Source of the DNA: Streptomyces deccanensis
GTDB lineage: Bacteria > Actinomycetota > Actinomycetes > Streptomycetales > Streptomycetaceae
Length of the DNA stretch: 64,000 nt
NCBI RefSeq assembly: GCF_022385335.1
Contig: NZ_CP092431.1
Coordinates: forward strand, 4,402,001-4,466,000
Reading direction: 5' to 3'
Positions 16,886 to 26,134 of this stretch are shown here, piece by piece. Each line of letters starts with the position of its first letter. The first letter of the stretch is position 1. A program made the translations under genes and the position numbers. The notes below the pieces were generated by a model. The model worked only from the letters and a program-made list of their open reading frames with translations. It did not search any database and was not told the origin of the DNA.

Positions 16886-17725
16886 CTAGCGCAGTCTGTC
16901 CACGTACCGGTCCGTCCCCGGCACCGTGGGGACGAACGGGGCCAGCAACTCCAGCCTCCCCAGCCCGCCTTCGGCGATCGCCTCCCCCAGTCCGCCGAAG
17001 GACGCCTCCCAGCAGTCCCGTGGATCCGCCTCCAGGAACCAGAGGAGGGTCAGGCGGGTGTCGACGCCCTCGACCTGCTTCACGTACGACATCCGGTCGA
17101 GCGGCAGCGGGGTGGGCCGGAAGACCGTGACCATCGCGGCCGGTGAACCGGCGAGCCGCTTCGGGAGGTGGCGGGATCGCAGCCACTCCAGCAACTCCGC
17201 CCGCTCCTCGGGCCCTTCGGCGTCGACGACCTGGAGCACGAGGCCCGCGTACGGGTGGTCGAGGGCGTGCATGTCACGTGGACCGGCGGCCCCGTCGCGG
17301 TAGACGGTCGCCTCGTGGTCCTGGAACGCCGTGAAGACGTGCGTACGGTCCTGGTAGACGCGTGCGTCGCGATTCAGCCGTTTGTTGATGGCGACGGTCC
17401 AGCGCATGTGGTCGTCGTAGCGGCCGTCGGTGATCCAGTACGTGGAGAGGTAGCAGCCGGCGGTGACCGGCTGGGCGATCGCCGACTTCTCGGGGGTGCG
17501 CAGGAGTTGGAGGTCGCGGGTGGCGACCCACCGGCGTCCGGCGAACATCCAGGGCATGGCCATCGCGCCCGCGTAGTAGTGGTCGTCCTCGTACCAGCGG
17601 TTGTACGCGTACTCGTGGCCCGGGTGCGGCTCGACCATCGTGATCAGGGCGTGGCCGGGGCGGACGCCGTAGGGGCCGACGGCGGCCAGTTCGGCGTAGG
17701 TGGCGCTGCGGGTGTCCTCGCTCAT
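16886..17725 (-). CDS. Conserved hypothetical protein, dimeric alpha-beta barrel-like
   Basis: A 279-residue soluble protein without a signal peptide. Near the N-terminus it has HALITMVEPHPGHEYAYNRWYEDDHYYAGAM, resembling the N-x-W-Y-x-x-H motif of EthD/stress-responsive alpha-beta barrel (ABM-like) domains. A second related half may lie at residues ~150-215 (YAGLVLQVVDAEG ... AELLEWLRSRHLPKRL). No known catalytic motif is certain. It is divergent from an SDR gene, and the shared 80-bp promoter region carries the palindrome CTGACG-N3-CGTCAG. It probably acts in the same catabolic pathway. I do not recognise a characterised homologue. Confidence 0.75.
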   Translation of the reverse strand: MSEDTRSATYAELAAVGPYGVRPGHALITMVEPHPGHEYAYNRWYEDDHYYAGAMAMPWMFAGRRWVATRDLQLLRTPEKSAIAQPVTAGCYLSTYWITDGRYDDHMRWTVAINKRLNRDARVYQDRTHVFTAFQDHEATVYRDGAAGPRDMHALDHPYAGLVLQVVDAEGPEERAELLEWLRSRHLPKRLAGSPAAMVTVFRPTPLPLDRMSYVKQVEGVDTRLTLLWFLEADPRDCWEASFGGLGEAIAEGGLGRLELLAPFVPTVPGTDRYVDRLR

Positions 17726-17761
17726 GTGCTGTCCCTTCCGTCCTCCTGCGGTCGCCCATAC

Positions 17762-17778
17762 TCTGACGCTCCGTCAGA
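17762..17778. promoter_or_regulatory. Operator copy 1: TCTGACG-CTC-CGTCAGA
   Basis: A perfect dyad with 7-bp arms and a 3-bp spacer (core CTGACGCTCCGTCAG at 17763-17777) in the divergent promoter region between the hypothetical gene (start 17725) and the SDR gene (start 17806). The same core recurs at 52610 (one mismatch), 52672, 53516 and 63044. The size and symmetry suit a TetR-family dimer. Confidence 0.75.
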
Positions 17779-17805
17779 TAATGTGCCAGAGCCGGGAGGT
17801 CTCCG

Positions 17806-18594
17806 ATGTCACTGCTCGCGGGAAGGACCGTCGTCGTCTCGGGGGTCGGGCCCGGGCTGGGCCGGCGGGTCGCCGCGGCGGTCGTACGGGACGGCGGGAA
17901 CGCCGTCCTGGGGGCGCGCACGGAGGCGAATCTCGCCAAGGCCGCGGCGGACGTCGACCCGGACGGCGCGCACACGGCGTACCGGGCGACCGACATCTCC
18001 GACGAGGCGCAGTGCGCGGCGCTCGCGGCGCTGGCGCGGGAGCGGTTCGGGGGTGTGCACGCGGTGGTGCACGTGGCGGCCCGGGACGGCTACTTCGGGG
18101 GCCTGGAGGACGCCGACTTCGCCGCCTGGCAGGCGGTCCTGGACGTGAACCTGCTGGGCACCCTGCGGATGACCCGGGCGTGCCTGCCCGAACTGAAGGC
18201 GGCGGGCGGCGGCTCGGTCGTCTTCATCGGCACGCAGTCGGCGGTGGCCGCGCCCTCGCAGGTGCGGCAGGCCGCGTACGCGGCGTCCAAGGGGGCGCTG
18301 ACCAGCGCGATGTACTCGCTGGCCCGGGAGTTGGGCCCGCACCGGATCCGGGTCAACACCGTGCTGCCGGGGTGGATGTGGGGGCCGCCCGTCGAGGCGT
18401 ACGTACGGTTCACGGCGCGCGGTGAGGGGGTGCCGGAGGCGGAGGTGCTGGGCCGGCTGACCGACCGGGTGGCGCTGCCGGAGCTGGCCACGGACGGGGA
18501 CGTGGCGGACGCGGCGGTGTTCCTGGCGTCCGACCGCGCACGGGCGATCACCGGCCAGTCGCTGCTCGTCAACGCGGGTGAGCTGATGCGCTGA
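17806..18594 (+). CDS. SDR family oxidoreductase
   Basis: A 262-residue short-chain dehydrogenase/reductase. The cofactor loop VSGVGPGLGR (residues 11-20) replaces the usual TGxxxGxG. The catalytic set is Ser145, Tyr158 and Lys162 in QAAYAASKGAL. The NNAG position reads HVAARDG, a noticeable deviation. The C-terminus GQSLLVNAGELM matches the family end. It is divergent from the hypothetical gene at 16886, with the shared dyad operator between them. A role in oxidation of a lipid, steroid or aromatic alcohol is plausible from context; the substrate is unknown. GGGAGG precedes the ATG. Confidence 0.88.
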   Translation: MSLLAGRTVVVSGVGPGLGRRVAAAVVRDGGNAVLGARTEANLAKAAADVDPDGAHTAYRATDISDEAQCAALAALARERFGGVHAVVHVAARDGYFGGLEDADFAAWQAVLDVNLLGTLRMTRACLPELKAAGGGSVVFIGTQSAVAAPSQVRQAAYAASKGALTSAMYSLARELGPHRIRVNTVLPGWMWGPPVEAYVRFTARGEGVPEAEVLGRLTDRVALPELATDGDVADAAVFLASDRARAITGQSLLVNAGELMR

Positions 18595-18811
18595 GCGGTA
18601 CGCCGACCCCTCTGGGGCTGCCGCCTCCCCCGGCGACGGGAGTGATCCTTTTCAGCCATCGAAGGTTCATATACATAAACGCAAGTCATCGCCCGGAACT
18701 TCTTTACTCGCTATTGACCTTCCACTTCCTTGCCGTGGGCATGCCACCGAACCCAGAGTTCACATGCCTGACCCAAGTCTGAACCTGGCGGCGGACCCTG
18801 GAAGGGGGCCC

Positions 18812-20389
18812 ATGAATAGTCTCGACTGGGCCGTGCTCATCGGCTACTTCGGTGTGATGGTCGCGATCGGCGTCTGGTCGCACAAGCGCGTGGACAACGT
18901 CAGCGACTTCTTCACCGCCGGCGGCAAGATGCCCTGGTGGCTCTCCGGCATCTCGCACCACATGTCGGGCTACAGCGCGGTGATGTTCACCGGCTACGCC
19001 GGCATCGCCTACACCTACGGCGTCACCTCCTTCGTGACCTGGTCGTTCCCGATCGCCCTCGGCATCGCCATCGGCTCCAAGCTGTTCGCGCCGCGCATCA
19101 ACCGGCTGCGTTCACGGCTGCATGTCGCCTCCCCGCTCGAATATCTGAAGAGCCGTTACAACCTGGGCACCCAGCAGGCGTTGGCCTGGTCCGGCATGCT
19201 GCTGAAGATCGTGGACGTCGGCGCCAAGTGGGCCGCGATCGCGACCCTGCTGTCGGTCTTCACCGGCGTGTCCCTGAACCAGGGCATCCTGATCACCGGC
19301 ACGATCACGGCCGTCTACTGCACGATCGGCGGCCTCTGGGCGGACGCGCTCACCGAGTTGGGCCAGTTCGTCATCCAACTGCTCGCCGGTATCGCCATGT
19401 TCATCGCCGTGGTGGCCAAACTGGGCGACTACGGCGGCTTCTTCGGCGTCTGGGACCACCCGAAGCTGGACGGCCACGCCGAGCCGCTGGTGGGCCCCTA
19501 CGGCACGATCTTCCTGCTCGCCTTCCTGTTCATCAAGCTCTTCGAGTACAACGGCGGCATGCTCAACCAGGCCCAGCGCTACATGGCCACGGCGACCCCG
19601 TACGAGGCCGAGCGCTCCGCGCGGCTGTCGGCCGCCCTGTGGCTGGTCTGGCCGCTGGTGCTCTTCTTCCCCATGTGGATGTCGCCGCTGCTGGTGACGT
19701 CGGAGAAGGGCGACGGCTCCGACTCGTACGCCCTGATGACCGAACAGCTGCTGCCGCACGGGCTGTTGGGCCTCGTCATCGTCGGGTTCTTCTCCCACAC
19801 CATGGCCATGTGCTCCTCCGACGCGAACGCCATCGCGGCCGTCTTCACGCGGGACTGCGCGCCGGTGATCTGGCGCCGGGCGCGCACTTGGAGCGAGGGG
19901 CAGGGGCTGCGGGTCGCCCGGATCACGACCGTCGTCTTCCTCGGCCTGTCCATGGCGGCGGCGACCCAGGTCAACTCGCCCGCCTTCAAGGACATCATCA
20001 CCGTCGTCATCAAGTGGGTGGCGGGGCTGATGGGACCGATGGCCATCCCGATGATGCTCGGCCTGCTGCGGCCGTTCCGCCGCTCCGGTCCGACGGCGGC
20101 GCTCACCAGCTGGGCGTGCGGGCTGTTCGCCTTCTGGCTGGTGAACTACCCCATCCACTGGAACCTCGACGGCGGCGTGCCCCTGCAGTTCCAGGTGTCC
20201 ATCCCGCTGGCCGTGTCGCTGGTGCTGTACATCGTCATCGGCTTCATCAAGCCCGAGGACACCCCCGAGCGGCTCGCGATCATCGAGACGATCAACTCCG
20301 ACGGCGACGGCGACGGCAAGGGCGGCGCCGGGGCCATGGCACCCGTACCGGCCCAGGGCAAGGACGCGTCCAGCCCCAGCGGGGTCTGA
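18812..20389 (+). CDS. Sodium:solute symporter (SSS family)
   Basis: A 525-residue integral membrane protein with 13-14 predicted helices, the standard SSS length and fold. It starts with NSLDWAVLIGYFGVMVAIGVWS. The conserved region DFFTAGGKMPWWLSGISHHMSGYSAVMF covers the substrate/sodium site around TM1-TM2, and later helices include GLVIVGFFSHTMAMCSSDANAIAAVFTRD. It probably imports a sugar, myo-inositol or similar solute with sodium. The ATG at 18812 is preferred over ATG 18764 because GGAAGGGGG lies just upstream and homologues begin at the first helix. The C-terminal ~35 residues are an Asp/Gly-rich tail. Confidence 0.9.
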   Translation: MNSLDWAVLIGYFGVMVAIGVWSHKRVDNVSDFFTAGGKMPWWLSGISHHMSGYSAVMFTGYAGIAYTYGVTSFVTWSFPIALGIAIGSKLFAPRINRLRSRLHVASPLEYLKSRYNLGTQQALAWSGMLLKIVDVGAKWAAIATLLSVFTGVSLNQGILITGTITAVYCTIGGLWADALTELGQFVIQLLAGIAMFIAVVAKLGDYGGFFGVWDHPKLDGHAEPLVGPYGTIFLLAFLFIKLFEYNGGMLNQAQRYMATATPYEAERSARLSAALWLVWPLVLFFPMWMSPLLVTSEKGDGSDSYALMTEQLLPHGLLGLVIVGFFSHTMAMCSSDANAIAAVFTRDCAPVIWRRARTWSEGQGLRVARITTVVFLGLSMAAATQVNSPAFKDIITVVIKWVAGLMGPMAIPMMLGLLRPFRRSGPTAALTSWACGLFAFWLVNYPIHWNLDGGVPLQFQVSIPLAVSLVLYIVIGFIKPEDTPERLAIIETINSDGDGDGKGGAGAMAPVPAQGKDASSPSGV

Positions 20390-20438
20390 GGGCACGCGAC
20401 GGGGGCCGTGAGGTCGTGAGGCCTTGAGGTGCGCGTGA

Positions 20439-20479
20439 CCGTGAGGGTCGTTCCGGGGCGGCCGGGGCGGCCCTCACGG
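20439..20479. terminator. Convergent terminator
   Basis: CCGTGAGGG (20439-20447) pairs perfectly with CCCTCACGG (20471-20479) around a GC-rich 23-base loop. It lies between the stops of the symporter and the phosphotransferase. Confidence 0.6.
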
Positions 20480-20493
20480 GTGCGTCGGAGGGG

Positions 20494-21039
20494 TCAGCCG
20501 CAGTGGGCCGCGATGGTGCGGGCGCAGGTCAGGGACTCGGTGTGGGTGGTGTCGACCTCCAGGTCGTACTGGACGCCCCGGTGGACGAGGTCGGCCTGGG
20601 CGGCGGCCATGCCCCGGACGCGGTCGCCGCGGGCGATCTCGCGGGCGGCGGCCACGGTGCGGTCGCAGCGGACGCCGACCCAGAGGACGCCCAGCGGGTC
20701 GTCCTGGTCGTCGAGGAGCTTCTGCCAGCGCTGCTGGGAGGTGGCTCCGCCGAGGAAGACGTCGTCGACGATGACGCGGGCGCCGGCGCGGGCCATGGCC
20801 ACGATGCCCCTCGCCCAGGCCTGTTCCAGGGCACGGAAGTCGGCTCCTGTCGCCACCGCGCCGTCGGCGGAGATCTCGATGCCGCCGTCCGAGGCCTGCA
20901 TCCTCGCGGGCATGGCGTCGATGAGGGAGTCGACGCCGAAGGCGAGCCACTGGTCGGGGAGTTCGGCCTGCAGGCACCGGACGATGCCGGACTTGCCGGC
21001 GCTGGAACCGCCGTTGAGGATGATCATCTGGGTGGTCAT
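20494..21039 (-). CDS. cpt: Chloramphenicol 3-O-phosphotransferase-like kinase
   Basis: A 181-residue P-loop kinase closely resembling chloramphenicol phosphotransferase of the chloramphenicol producer Streptomyces venezuelae, which phosphorylates the C3 hydroxyl of the drug. The N-terminus [20 protein letters not shown] contains the Walker A loop. Asp37 in AFGVDS occupies the catalytic base position. [11 protein letters not shown] and LWVGVRCD follow the family closely, as does the ending [12 protein letters not shown]. The ATG at 21039 is chosen by alignment with the known start; a GTG at 21066 would add nine residues. No chloramphenicol biosynthesis gene is nearby, so it may be an intrinsic resistance gene or act on another substrate. 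Confidence 0.88.
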   Translation of the reverse strand: MTTQMIILNGGSSAGKSGIVRCLQAELPDQWLAFGVDSLIDAMPARMQASDGGIEISADGAVATGADFRALEQAWARGIVAMARAGARVIVDDVFLGGATSQQRWQKLLDDQDDPLGVLWVGVRCDRTVAAAREIARGDRVRGMAAAQADLVHRGVQYDLEVDTTHTESLTCARTIAAHCG

Positions 21040-21076
21040 CGGGTCACGGTAGGGCGCCTCGACCACGGCGCGAAAC

Positions 21077-21559
21077 CTATTTCGACGGGGGCCGGGGCGT
21101 ACTGGCCGGGCTGGCCGGGCTCGTCGGTGTGCGGAGCATGAACACGTCCACCGGGTCCTCGGTCTCCACGTGGAAGCCGTGGCGTTCGTAGAGGCGTCTG
21201 GCGGGGCTGCCCTGGAGGACGTTCAGGCGGACCGGTACGTCGGCCTCGTCGCAGCGGGTGAGGAGGGTGCGGAGGACGGCTGTGCCGATGCCGGTGCCCT
21301 GGAGGTGGGGGGCGAGGTAGAAGTGCTCCAGCCAGTGCGCGTCGGCGGCCGGGCGGAGGGCCACGCAGCCGGCGAAGGTGTCGGCGACCTCGATGATCCA
21401 CGTGTGGGCCGGGTCGAAGGCGTCGCGGAAGCGGCGACGGACGCGGTCGGGGTCGTAGCGGCCGAGGCGTTCGAGGTCGGGGCGCATGACGACGGCGCGC
21501 AGCTCGGCGACGTGGTCGACGTCCGTCGCCGCCGCCGGACGTATGTTCCAGTCAGCCAT
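21077..21559 (-). CDS. GNAT family N-acetyltransferase
   Basis: A 160-residue acetyltransferase with the acetyl-CoA-binding motif A ([22 protein letters not shown], containing Q-x-x-G-x-G). The motif B end is [13 protein letters not shown]. Length is typical of a single GNAT domain, with a short Pro/Ser/Ala tail. The acceptor is unknown. The start is taken at the ATG at 21559; in-frame GTG codons lie up to three residues earlier. It lies 37 bases upstream of the phosphotransferase on the same strand, so the two may be cotranscribed. Confidence 0.85.
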   Translation of the reverse strand: MADWNIRPAAATDVDHVAELRAVVMRPDLERLGRYDPDRVRRRFRDAFDPAHTWIIEVADTFAGCVALRPAADAHWLEHFYLAPHLQGTGIGTAVLRTLLTRCDEADVPVRLNVLQGSPARRLYERHGFHVETEDPVDVFMLRTPTSPASPASTPRPPSK

Positions 21560-21584
21560 GATCACCACGGTATCGCTGCGCTGG

Positions 21585-21805
21585 GCTTGGGCCGCGTTCC
21601 GGTGGGGGCTTCGGTTGTCTTGTCGGGTGACTGTGCGTCGTGGCTGGGCGCGCAGTTCCTCGCGCCCCTGCTGGAGTGGGCCGGGGGCTTCGATGGGTGA
21701 GCTTGGGCCGTGTGCCGGTCGGGGGCTTCTGTTGTCTGGCGGGGGACTGTGCGTCGTGGCTGGGCGCGCAGTTCCCCGCGCCCCTGCTGGAGTGGGCCGG
21801 GGGTT
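21585..21805. repeat. Tandem copies of a Streptomyces intergenic repeat
   Basis: Two ~105-bp copies (21585-21689 and 21701-21805, 116-bp period) share long identical blocks, including the core GCGCAGTTCCCCGCGCCCCT and GGAGTGGGCCGGGGG. The same core, inverted, occurs at 33869 and 51374. The element is intergenic in each case, between the GNAT start and the glycohydrolase stop here. Confidence 0.82.
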
Positions 21806-21811
21806 GTGGGG

Positions 21812-22927
21812 TCAGGCTCGGGGGTAGCGGGTCAGCCAGCCTGGGACTGCTCCGGCGGGGGCGTGGAGGGCTGGGCCCTGGGTCATTTCCAGGGCGAAGT
21901 CGTCGGCGAGGACCAGGATGGTGGGGCGGCCCTCCAGTTCGGCGAGCCAGGCCGGTGGCAGCGCGGTCTCGCCGTGGAGGGCGCCGAGGAGGCCGCCCGT
22001 CAGGGCACCGGCGGCGCCTGACGGGCCCCCGTGGTTGACGGCGAGGCACAGGCCCTGGCGTATGTCCTCGCCGACCAGGGCGCAGTACACGGCGACGGAC
22101 AGGACCCCGGCGGCACAGCCGTCGCCGGCGAGCTGCTCGACGACGACGGGCGACGGCGGGCCCTGGCGTACGGCGGCGACGGCCTGTTGCAGGGCGTCGG
22201 CGACGGGCTGGTGACCGGGGCGGGCGGCCAGCAGCACCAGCGTCTTCTGGACGGCGGCGTCGAGGCTCTCCCCCCGCGCGAGGGCGTGCACGATGACGGC
22301 GTACGAGCCGGCGGACAGATACGCGGTCGGGTGGCCGTGGGTCTGGGCCGCGCACTCCACGGCCAGTTGGAAGACCAGTTGGGGCTCCCAGCCGACGAGC
22401 AGGCCGAACGGCGCCGAGCGGGCGGCGGCCTCGGCGCCGGACGCGCCCGGGTTCTTGGGGGCGTCGAGGGTGCCCATGGTCCCGTCGGCGAAGCCGAGGA
22501 GGCAGATCAGGGAGGGGTCGCGGCGCGCGTAGAGCCACTCCTCGCGCGCGAGCCAGCCGTCGTCCTTGCGGCGCTCGTCGGGGCCCCAGTCCCGCTGGGT
22601 CGCCGCCCAGCGCAGATACGCCCGGTGCAGATCGGTCGGCGGGTGCCAGACGCCCGTGTCCCGGCGTACCTGGGCGCGGATCAGGCCGTCGACGGTGAAC
22701 AGGGTGAGCTGCGTGAGGTCGGTGATCGCGCCGCGTCTGCCGTACGCGGAGGCCAGGTCGGTCAGCCACTCCGGGCCGTACGCCTCGCCGATCTGCGCCA
22801 GGGTGAGCTGGTCGACCGGCGCGCCCAACGCGTCGCCCACGGCCGCGCCCAGCAGCGTTCCGCGCACCCGGCTGCGGAAGTCCTGCTGCTCGGCACGCCC
22901 CCAGACGGCACCGGCTGTCGCACCCAC
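21812..22927 (-). CDS. ADP-ribosylglycohydrolase-like protein with degenerate metal site
   Basis: A 371-residue member of the ADP-ribosylglycohydrolase (ARH/DraG) superfamily, which removes ADP-ribose from proteins using two metal ions. The N-terminal signature GTLLGAAVGDALGAPVD is clear. The acidic motif normally DDTxMT reads DLTQLT. The C-terminal signature, normally NHSGDSDSTG, reads NHGGPSGAAG, so the metal-binding aspartates are missing. It is probably catalytically dead or altered and may be a binding or regulatory module. The GTG at 22927 is chosen because AGGAGG lies five bases upstream. It is on the same strand as the STAND-TPR gene. Confidence 0.82.
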   Translation of the reverse strand: MGATAGAVWGRAEQQDFRSRVRGTLLGAAVGDALGAPVDQLTLAQIGEAYGPEWLTDLASAYGRRGAITDLTQLTLFTVDGLIRAQVRRDTGVWHPPTDLHRAYLRWAATQRDWGPDERRKDDGWLAREEWLYARRDPSLICLLGFADGTMGTLDAPKNPGASGAEAAARSAPFGLLVGWEPQLVFQLAVECAAQTHGHPTAYLSAGSYAVIVHALARGESLDAAVQKTLVLLAARPGHQPVADALQQAVAAVRQGPPSPVVVEQLAGDGCAAGVLSVAVYCALVGEDIRQGLCLAVNHGGPSGAAGALTGGLLGALHGETALPPAWLAELEGRPTILVLADDFALEMTQGPALHAPAGAVPGWLTRYPRA

Positions 22928-23180
22928 CCCGGCCTCCTCACGGCCCCTGCCCGACCCGTACGTCAGTACGTCAGTACATCCGTACGCCCGTACGGCTCGA
23001 CAGTCCAGCACTGTAATGGAACGGGAACGGCCGTTCAGGGCTCCGGATGAGCCTCAAACGTCACGTGCGCCACAGCTGATGATCGACTTCAGTCGTCAAA
23101 CGGACGGATGTGAACAGCCGCCGTAACCGGGTCCAATTCCCGGAGAACGGACGCATCCCGCCGGCGGGAGGCACCGCGCG

Positions 23181-26015
23181 TTACTCCGGCGACGCGTCGC
23201 CCGGGCTCAGCTCCCGGGCCCGTTCCGTGTCGGCCAACGCCCGTTCCGCGTCGCCGAGTTCGAGGTGGAGGGCGGCGCGGTGACGGAGGGCCCAGGGGTA
23301 GTCGGGGAAGAGGGCCAGGGCGGTGTCGAGGTCGGTGAGGGCCTCGCCGTGGCGGCCGAGCTTGGCGCGGGAGACGCCCCTGCCGGCGTACGCGGAGGCG
23401 TACACCGGGTTGAGCGCGATGGCGTGGTCGTAGTCGGCCAGGGCCTCCTCGTCGCGGTCGGCGGCGCGCAGGGCGTCCCCGCGTTCACAGCGCGGCAGGG
23501 GCGCGTCCGGGTCGAGGGCCACGGCGTGGTGCAGATCGGCCAGCTGCCGCTCGCGTTCGCCGCGGGAACGTCGTACGCGCGCCCGGCGCATCAGGGCCCA
23601 GACGTACGCCCCGTCCAGCTCCAGGGCGCGGTCCAGGTCCGCCAGTGCCTCGTCGAGGCGGCCCTGCGCGTGGCGGGCGGCTCCCCGCGAGGCCCACGTC
23701 GAACGGCGTACGGGGTCCAGTGCCACCGCCCGGTCGAGGTCGGCGACCGCCGCGTCGGGGTCGCCGAGGAGGCGGTGGTAGTCGCCCCGTAGGGCGAGCG
23801 TGGTCACGTCGTCGGGGGCGAGCGCGTGGGCGCGGTCGAGGTCGGCCACGGCCGCTGCGTAGTCCCCGGTGTGCGCCCGCGCGACCGCCCTGCCCTGCCA
23901 CGCGTCGGCCGAGTCCGGGTCGAGGGCGAGGGCCTGGTCGTACTCGGTCACCGCCCGCTCGTACGCCCCGTCCCGGTGCAGCGCCCGCCCCCGCAGGGCC
24001 CGCGCGCGGGCGCTCCGGCGTGCGTCGAGACCGGCCCGGAGCAGCAGGACGCCCAGCGCGTCGTGCACACCGCCGCGCTCCAGCGCGTCCAGCAGGTCGC
24101 GCCCCCAGCGTTCCGTGTCCTCGTCGGCGGCGTCCTGGCCCGCCTGTGCGAGGGCCTCGGCCCACCGACGGGCCACCGCCTCACCCTCCCCGCACGCCTC
24201 CACGACCGCCCGCAGCACCCCGGCGAGCGCCCCGCGCTCCCCCGCGCACAGCCGGTGGTACGCCTCGGCGAGCCGCAGCTCGCGCCAGCGCTCGTCGCCC
24301 CACCGCGCCTCGTCCCGCGCCTCCTGGCCCGGCAGAGCGGCTTCCGCCGTCAGGCCTGCCTCGGTCTCCGCCCGCCACCCGGCGAAGGCGTCCGCCAGCC
24401 GCCGGTGCCGCTCGCTCCACACCCGGGGGGAGCGCAGCCGCTGCAACCGGACCATCGGTGCCCGTACGACGTCGTGGAACACCACCCGGTCCCCGCGCTC
24501 GGTCACGAAGGGCAGGGCACGGAGCCAGGTGAACAGCGCCTCGGAGCCGCCGTCGAGGTATCCGCCGTCGAGGTGTCCGTCCGCCCGCGCGCCGGGGGCG
24601 CGCCGGTCGCCCCCACCCGCGCCGGGAGCACGACCGCCGCCCGCATCCGCGCCGGGGCCGCCATTGCCGTTCGCCGCCGCGCCGGGGCCGCCGCCACCAG
24701 CCGGACCGCAACCGCCGTCGGGACCTCCCCCGTCCGCGCCCGCACCCCCGTCCGTGCCGATGCCCACCCCCGAGACCGCCAGCCGGAAGACGTCCGCGTC
24801 CAGCCAGCGGGGCAGCGCGCAGGTCAGTGCGGCGGCCCGGCGGACCGGGTCCGCTTCCCACTTCAGGAAGCGTTCCACGGCCATGGCGCTGGCGTCGCCC
24901 GTGTCGGCGAGGTCGTCGAGGTCGGCGGGTCGGCCCTCGGCGAGGGTGGAGACGAGCACGGGCAATCCGCCGGTCAGCCGCAGTACTTCGTCGACGACGG
25001 GCTCGGAGAGCACACCCTTCGCGGCGAGGAGGCCGCGCGACTCGGCCTCCGTGAAGGGCTTCAGGGGCAGGTCGAGGACGAAGTCGGTGAGGTTGCCCCA
25101 GCGGGCGGTGTCGAGGGCGTCCCGGCCCGCCGTGACGAGGACGACGTTGCCGGGGAGGGGGCCGTAGCGGTCGCCGGAGACGAGGTCGTGGAGCCACGGG
25201 TCGAGGAAGGCGCCGGTCCGTTCGTAGGTGTCGAAGAGCAGGACCAGCCAGGGCACTTCGGAGGCGACCGCGCCCAGGCCGTCCAACAGTGCGGGAGTGA
25301 GGACGAGTTCGGGGGCGAGCAGCAGCTCCGCGTCCTCGTGGCCGCGCCCCCGCGCACCGAGTCCGGCCCGCAACCGGGCGGCCTGCCGGACGAGTTGGGC
25401 CGGGTCGACGGCTCCGGCGAACGGCCCGACCACGGGGACGAGGCCCAGCGCGACGAGCGTCGCCCGAGCGGCGGCCAGGCTCACGGCGGACGGCTCTCCG
25501 ACTCCGCCCGGCCCCGACTGCCCGCCCCCGGGCCCGACCCCTGCCCCGGGCTCCCCCAGCGCCCCGGGCCCTCCCGGCTCCCCCTGCCCGCTCCGCCCGC
25601 GCGGCTCGCCCTCCGGCTCGGGCAGCGCCACGGCGGCGGCCAGCTCGGCCTCGTACCGTCGCTCCCGGTGCGCGGCCAGCAGCCGTTCCAGCTCCTTCAG
25701 CCGGTGCCCCTGCCGGGCGAAGTGGTCCGCGACGACGGCCATGGCCTCCGGCACGCTGCCGGCGCCGTCGTCGACGTACGCGGTGAGGGCGCCGCGCTCC
25801 CGCGCGATCTGCTCCAACTCACGTACCAGGAAGGTCTTTCCGATACCGGCGTTGCCGTGCGCGTGGAAGAGGAAGCGGCGCCGCTCGTCCTCGACGGGCA
25901 GGTCGAAGTTGGCGCGAAACGCCGCCCGTTCGCTGCCACGGCCGACGAAGCCCTGGCGGGTGCGCCGCCGGATCAGCTCCTGCATCGTGGGAATCGGCGG
26001 CTGTGCGCGGCCCAT
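23181..26015 (-). CDS. STAND-type NTPase with C-terminal TPR repeats
   Basis: A 944-residue signalling-type ATPase. After QELIRRRTRQGFVGRGSERAAF, typical of the start of an AAA/NACHT-like module, comes the Walker A GNAGIGKT and a probable Walker B in WLVLLFDTYE. A Pro/Gly-rich insertion sits near residue 160 and another Gly-rich low-complexity stretch near residues 420-470 (24590-24760). The C-terminal ~330 residues are about nine consecutive 34-residue TPRs (for example AVTEYDQALALDPDSADAWQGRAVARA). The layout of switch NTPase plus repeat sensor matches STAND proteins, used as regulators or in anti-phage defence. No separate effector domain is recognised. The ATG at 26015 follows GGAGGAG. 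Confidence 0.85.
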   Translation of the reverse strand: MGRAQPPIPTMQELIRRRTRQGFVGRGSERAAFRANFDLPVEDERRRFLFHAHGNAGIGKTFLVRELEQIARERGALTAYVDDGAGSVPEAMAVVADHFARQGHRLKELERLLAAHRERRYEAELAAAVALPEPEGEPRGRSGQGEPGGPGALGEPGAGVGPGGGQSGPGGVGEPSAVSLAAARATLVALGLVPVVGPFAGAVDPAQLVRQAARLRAGLGARGRGHEDAELLLAPELVLTPALLDGLGAVASEVPWLVLLFDTYERTGAFLDPWLHDLVSGDRYGPLPGNVVLVTAGRDALDTARWGNLTDFVLDLPLKPFTEAESRGLLAAKGVLSEPVVDEVLRLTGGLPVLVSTLAEGRPADLDDLADTGDASAMAVERFLKWEADPVRRAAALTCALPRWLDADVFRLAVSGVGIGTDGGAGADGGGPDGGCGPAGGGGPGAAANGNGGPGADAGGGRAPGAGGGDRRAPGARADGHLDGGYLDGGSEALFTWLRALPFVTERGDRVVFHDVVRAPMVRLQRLRSPRVWSERHRRLADAFAGWRAETEAGLTAEAALPGQEARDEARWGDERWRELRLAEAYHRLCAGERGALAGVLRAVVEACGEGEAVARRWAEALAQAGQDAADEDTERWGRDLLDALERGGVHDALGVLLLRAGLDARRSARARALRGRALHRDGAYERAVTEYDQALALDPDSADAWQGRAVARAHTGDYAAAVADLDRAHALAPDDVTTLALRGDYHRLLGDPDAAVADLDRAVALDPVRRSTWASRGAARHAQGRLDEALADLDRALELDGAYVWALMRRARVRRSRGERERQLADLHHAVALDPDAPLPRCERGDALRAADRDEEALADYDHAIALNPVYASAYAGRGVSRAKLGRHGEALTDLDTALALFPDYPWALRHRAALHLELGDAERALADTERARELSPGDASPE

Positions 26016-26134
26016 GCGAACTCCTCCGGCCATCCTCGGTGCTCCACGGTTTTCCGCCATCGGCGACCCTCATTGTGATCCAACGCGCCGAAAAACACCT
26101 GGGGATGATCCATGCTCACGCACATAGTTGGACC

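Noticed and set aside
23127..23143. A T-arm-like element (CCGGG stem, 7-base loop, CCCGG) suggesting a tRNA
   Set aside because: No cloverleaf could be completed: the loop deviates from the T-loop consensus and the only matching acceptor-like CCGTTC is about 95 bases upstream of the T-arm, too far for a tRNA.
23826..26078. A 750-codon plus-strand frame opposite the STAND-TPR gene
   Set aside because: Its composition (Arg/Gly/Pro/Val) is that of an antisense frame, and the minus strand encodes clear Walker A and TPR motifs.
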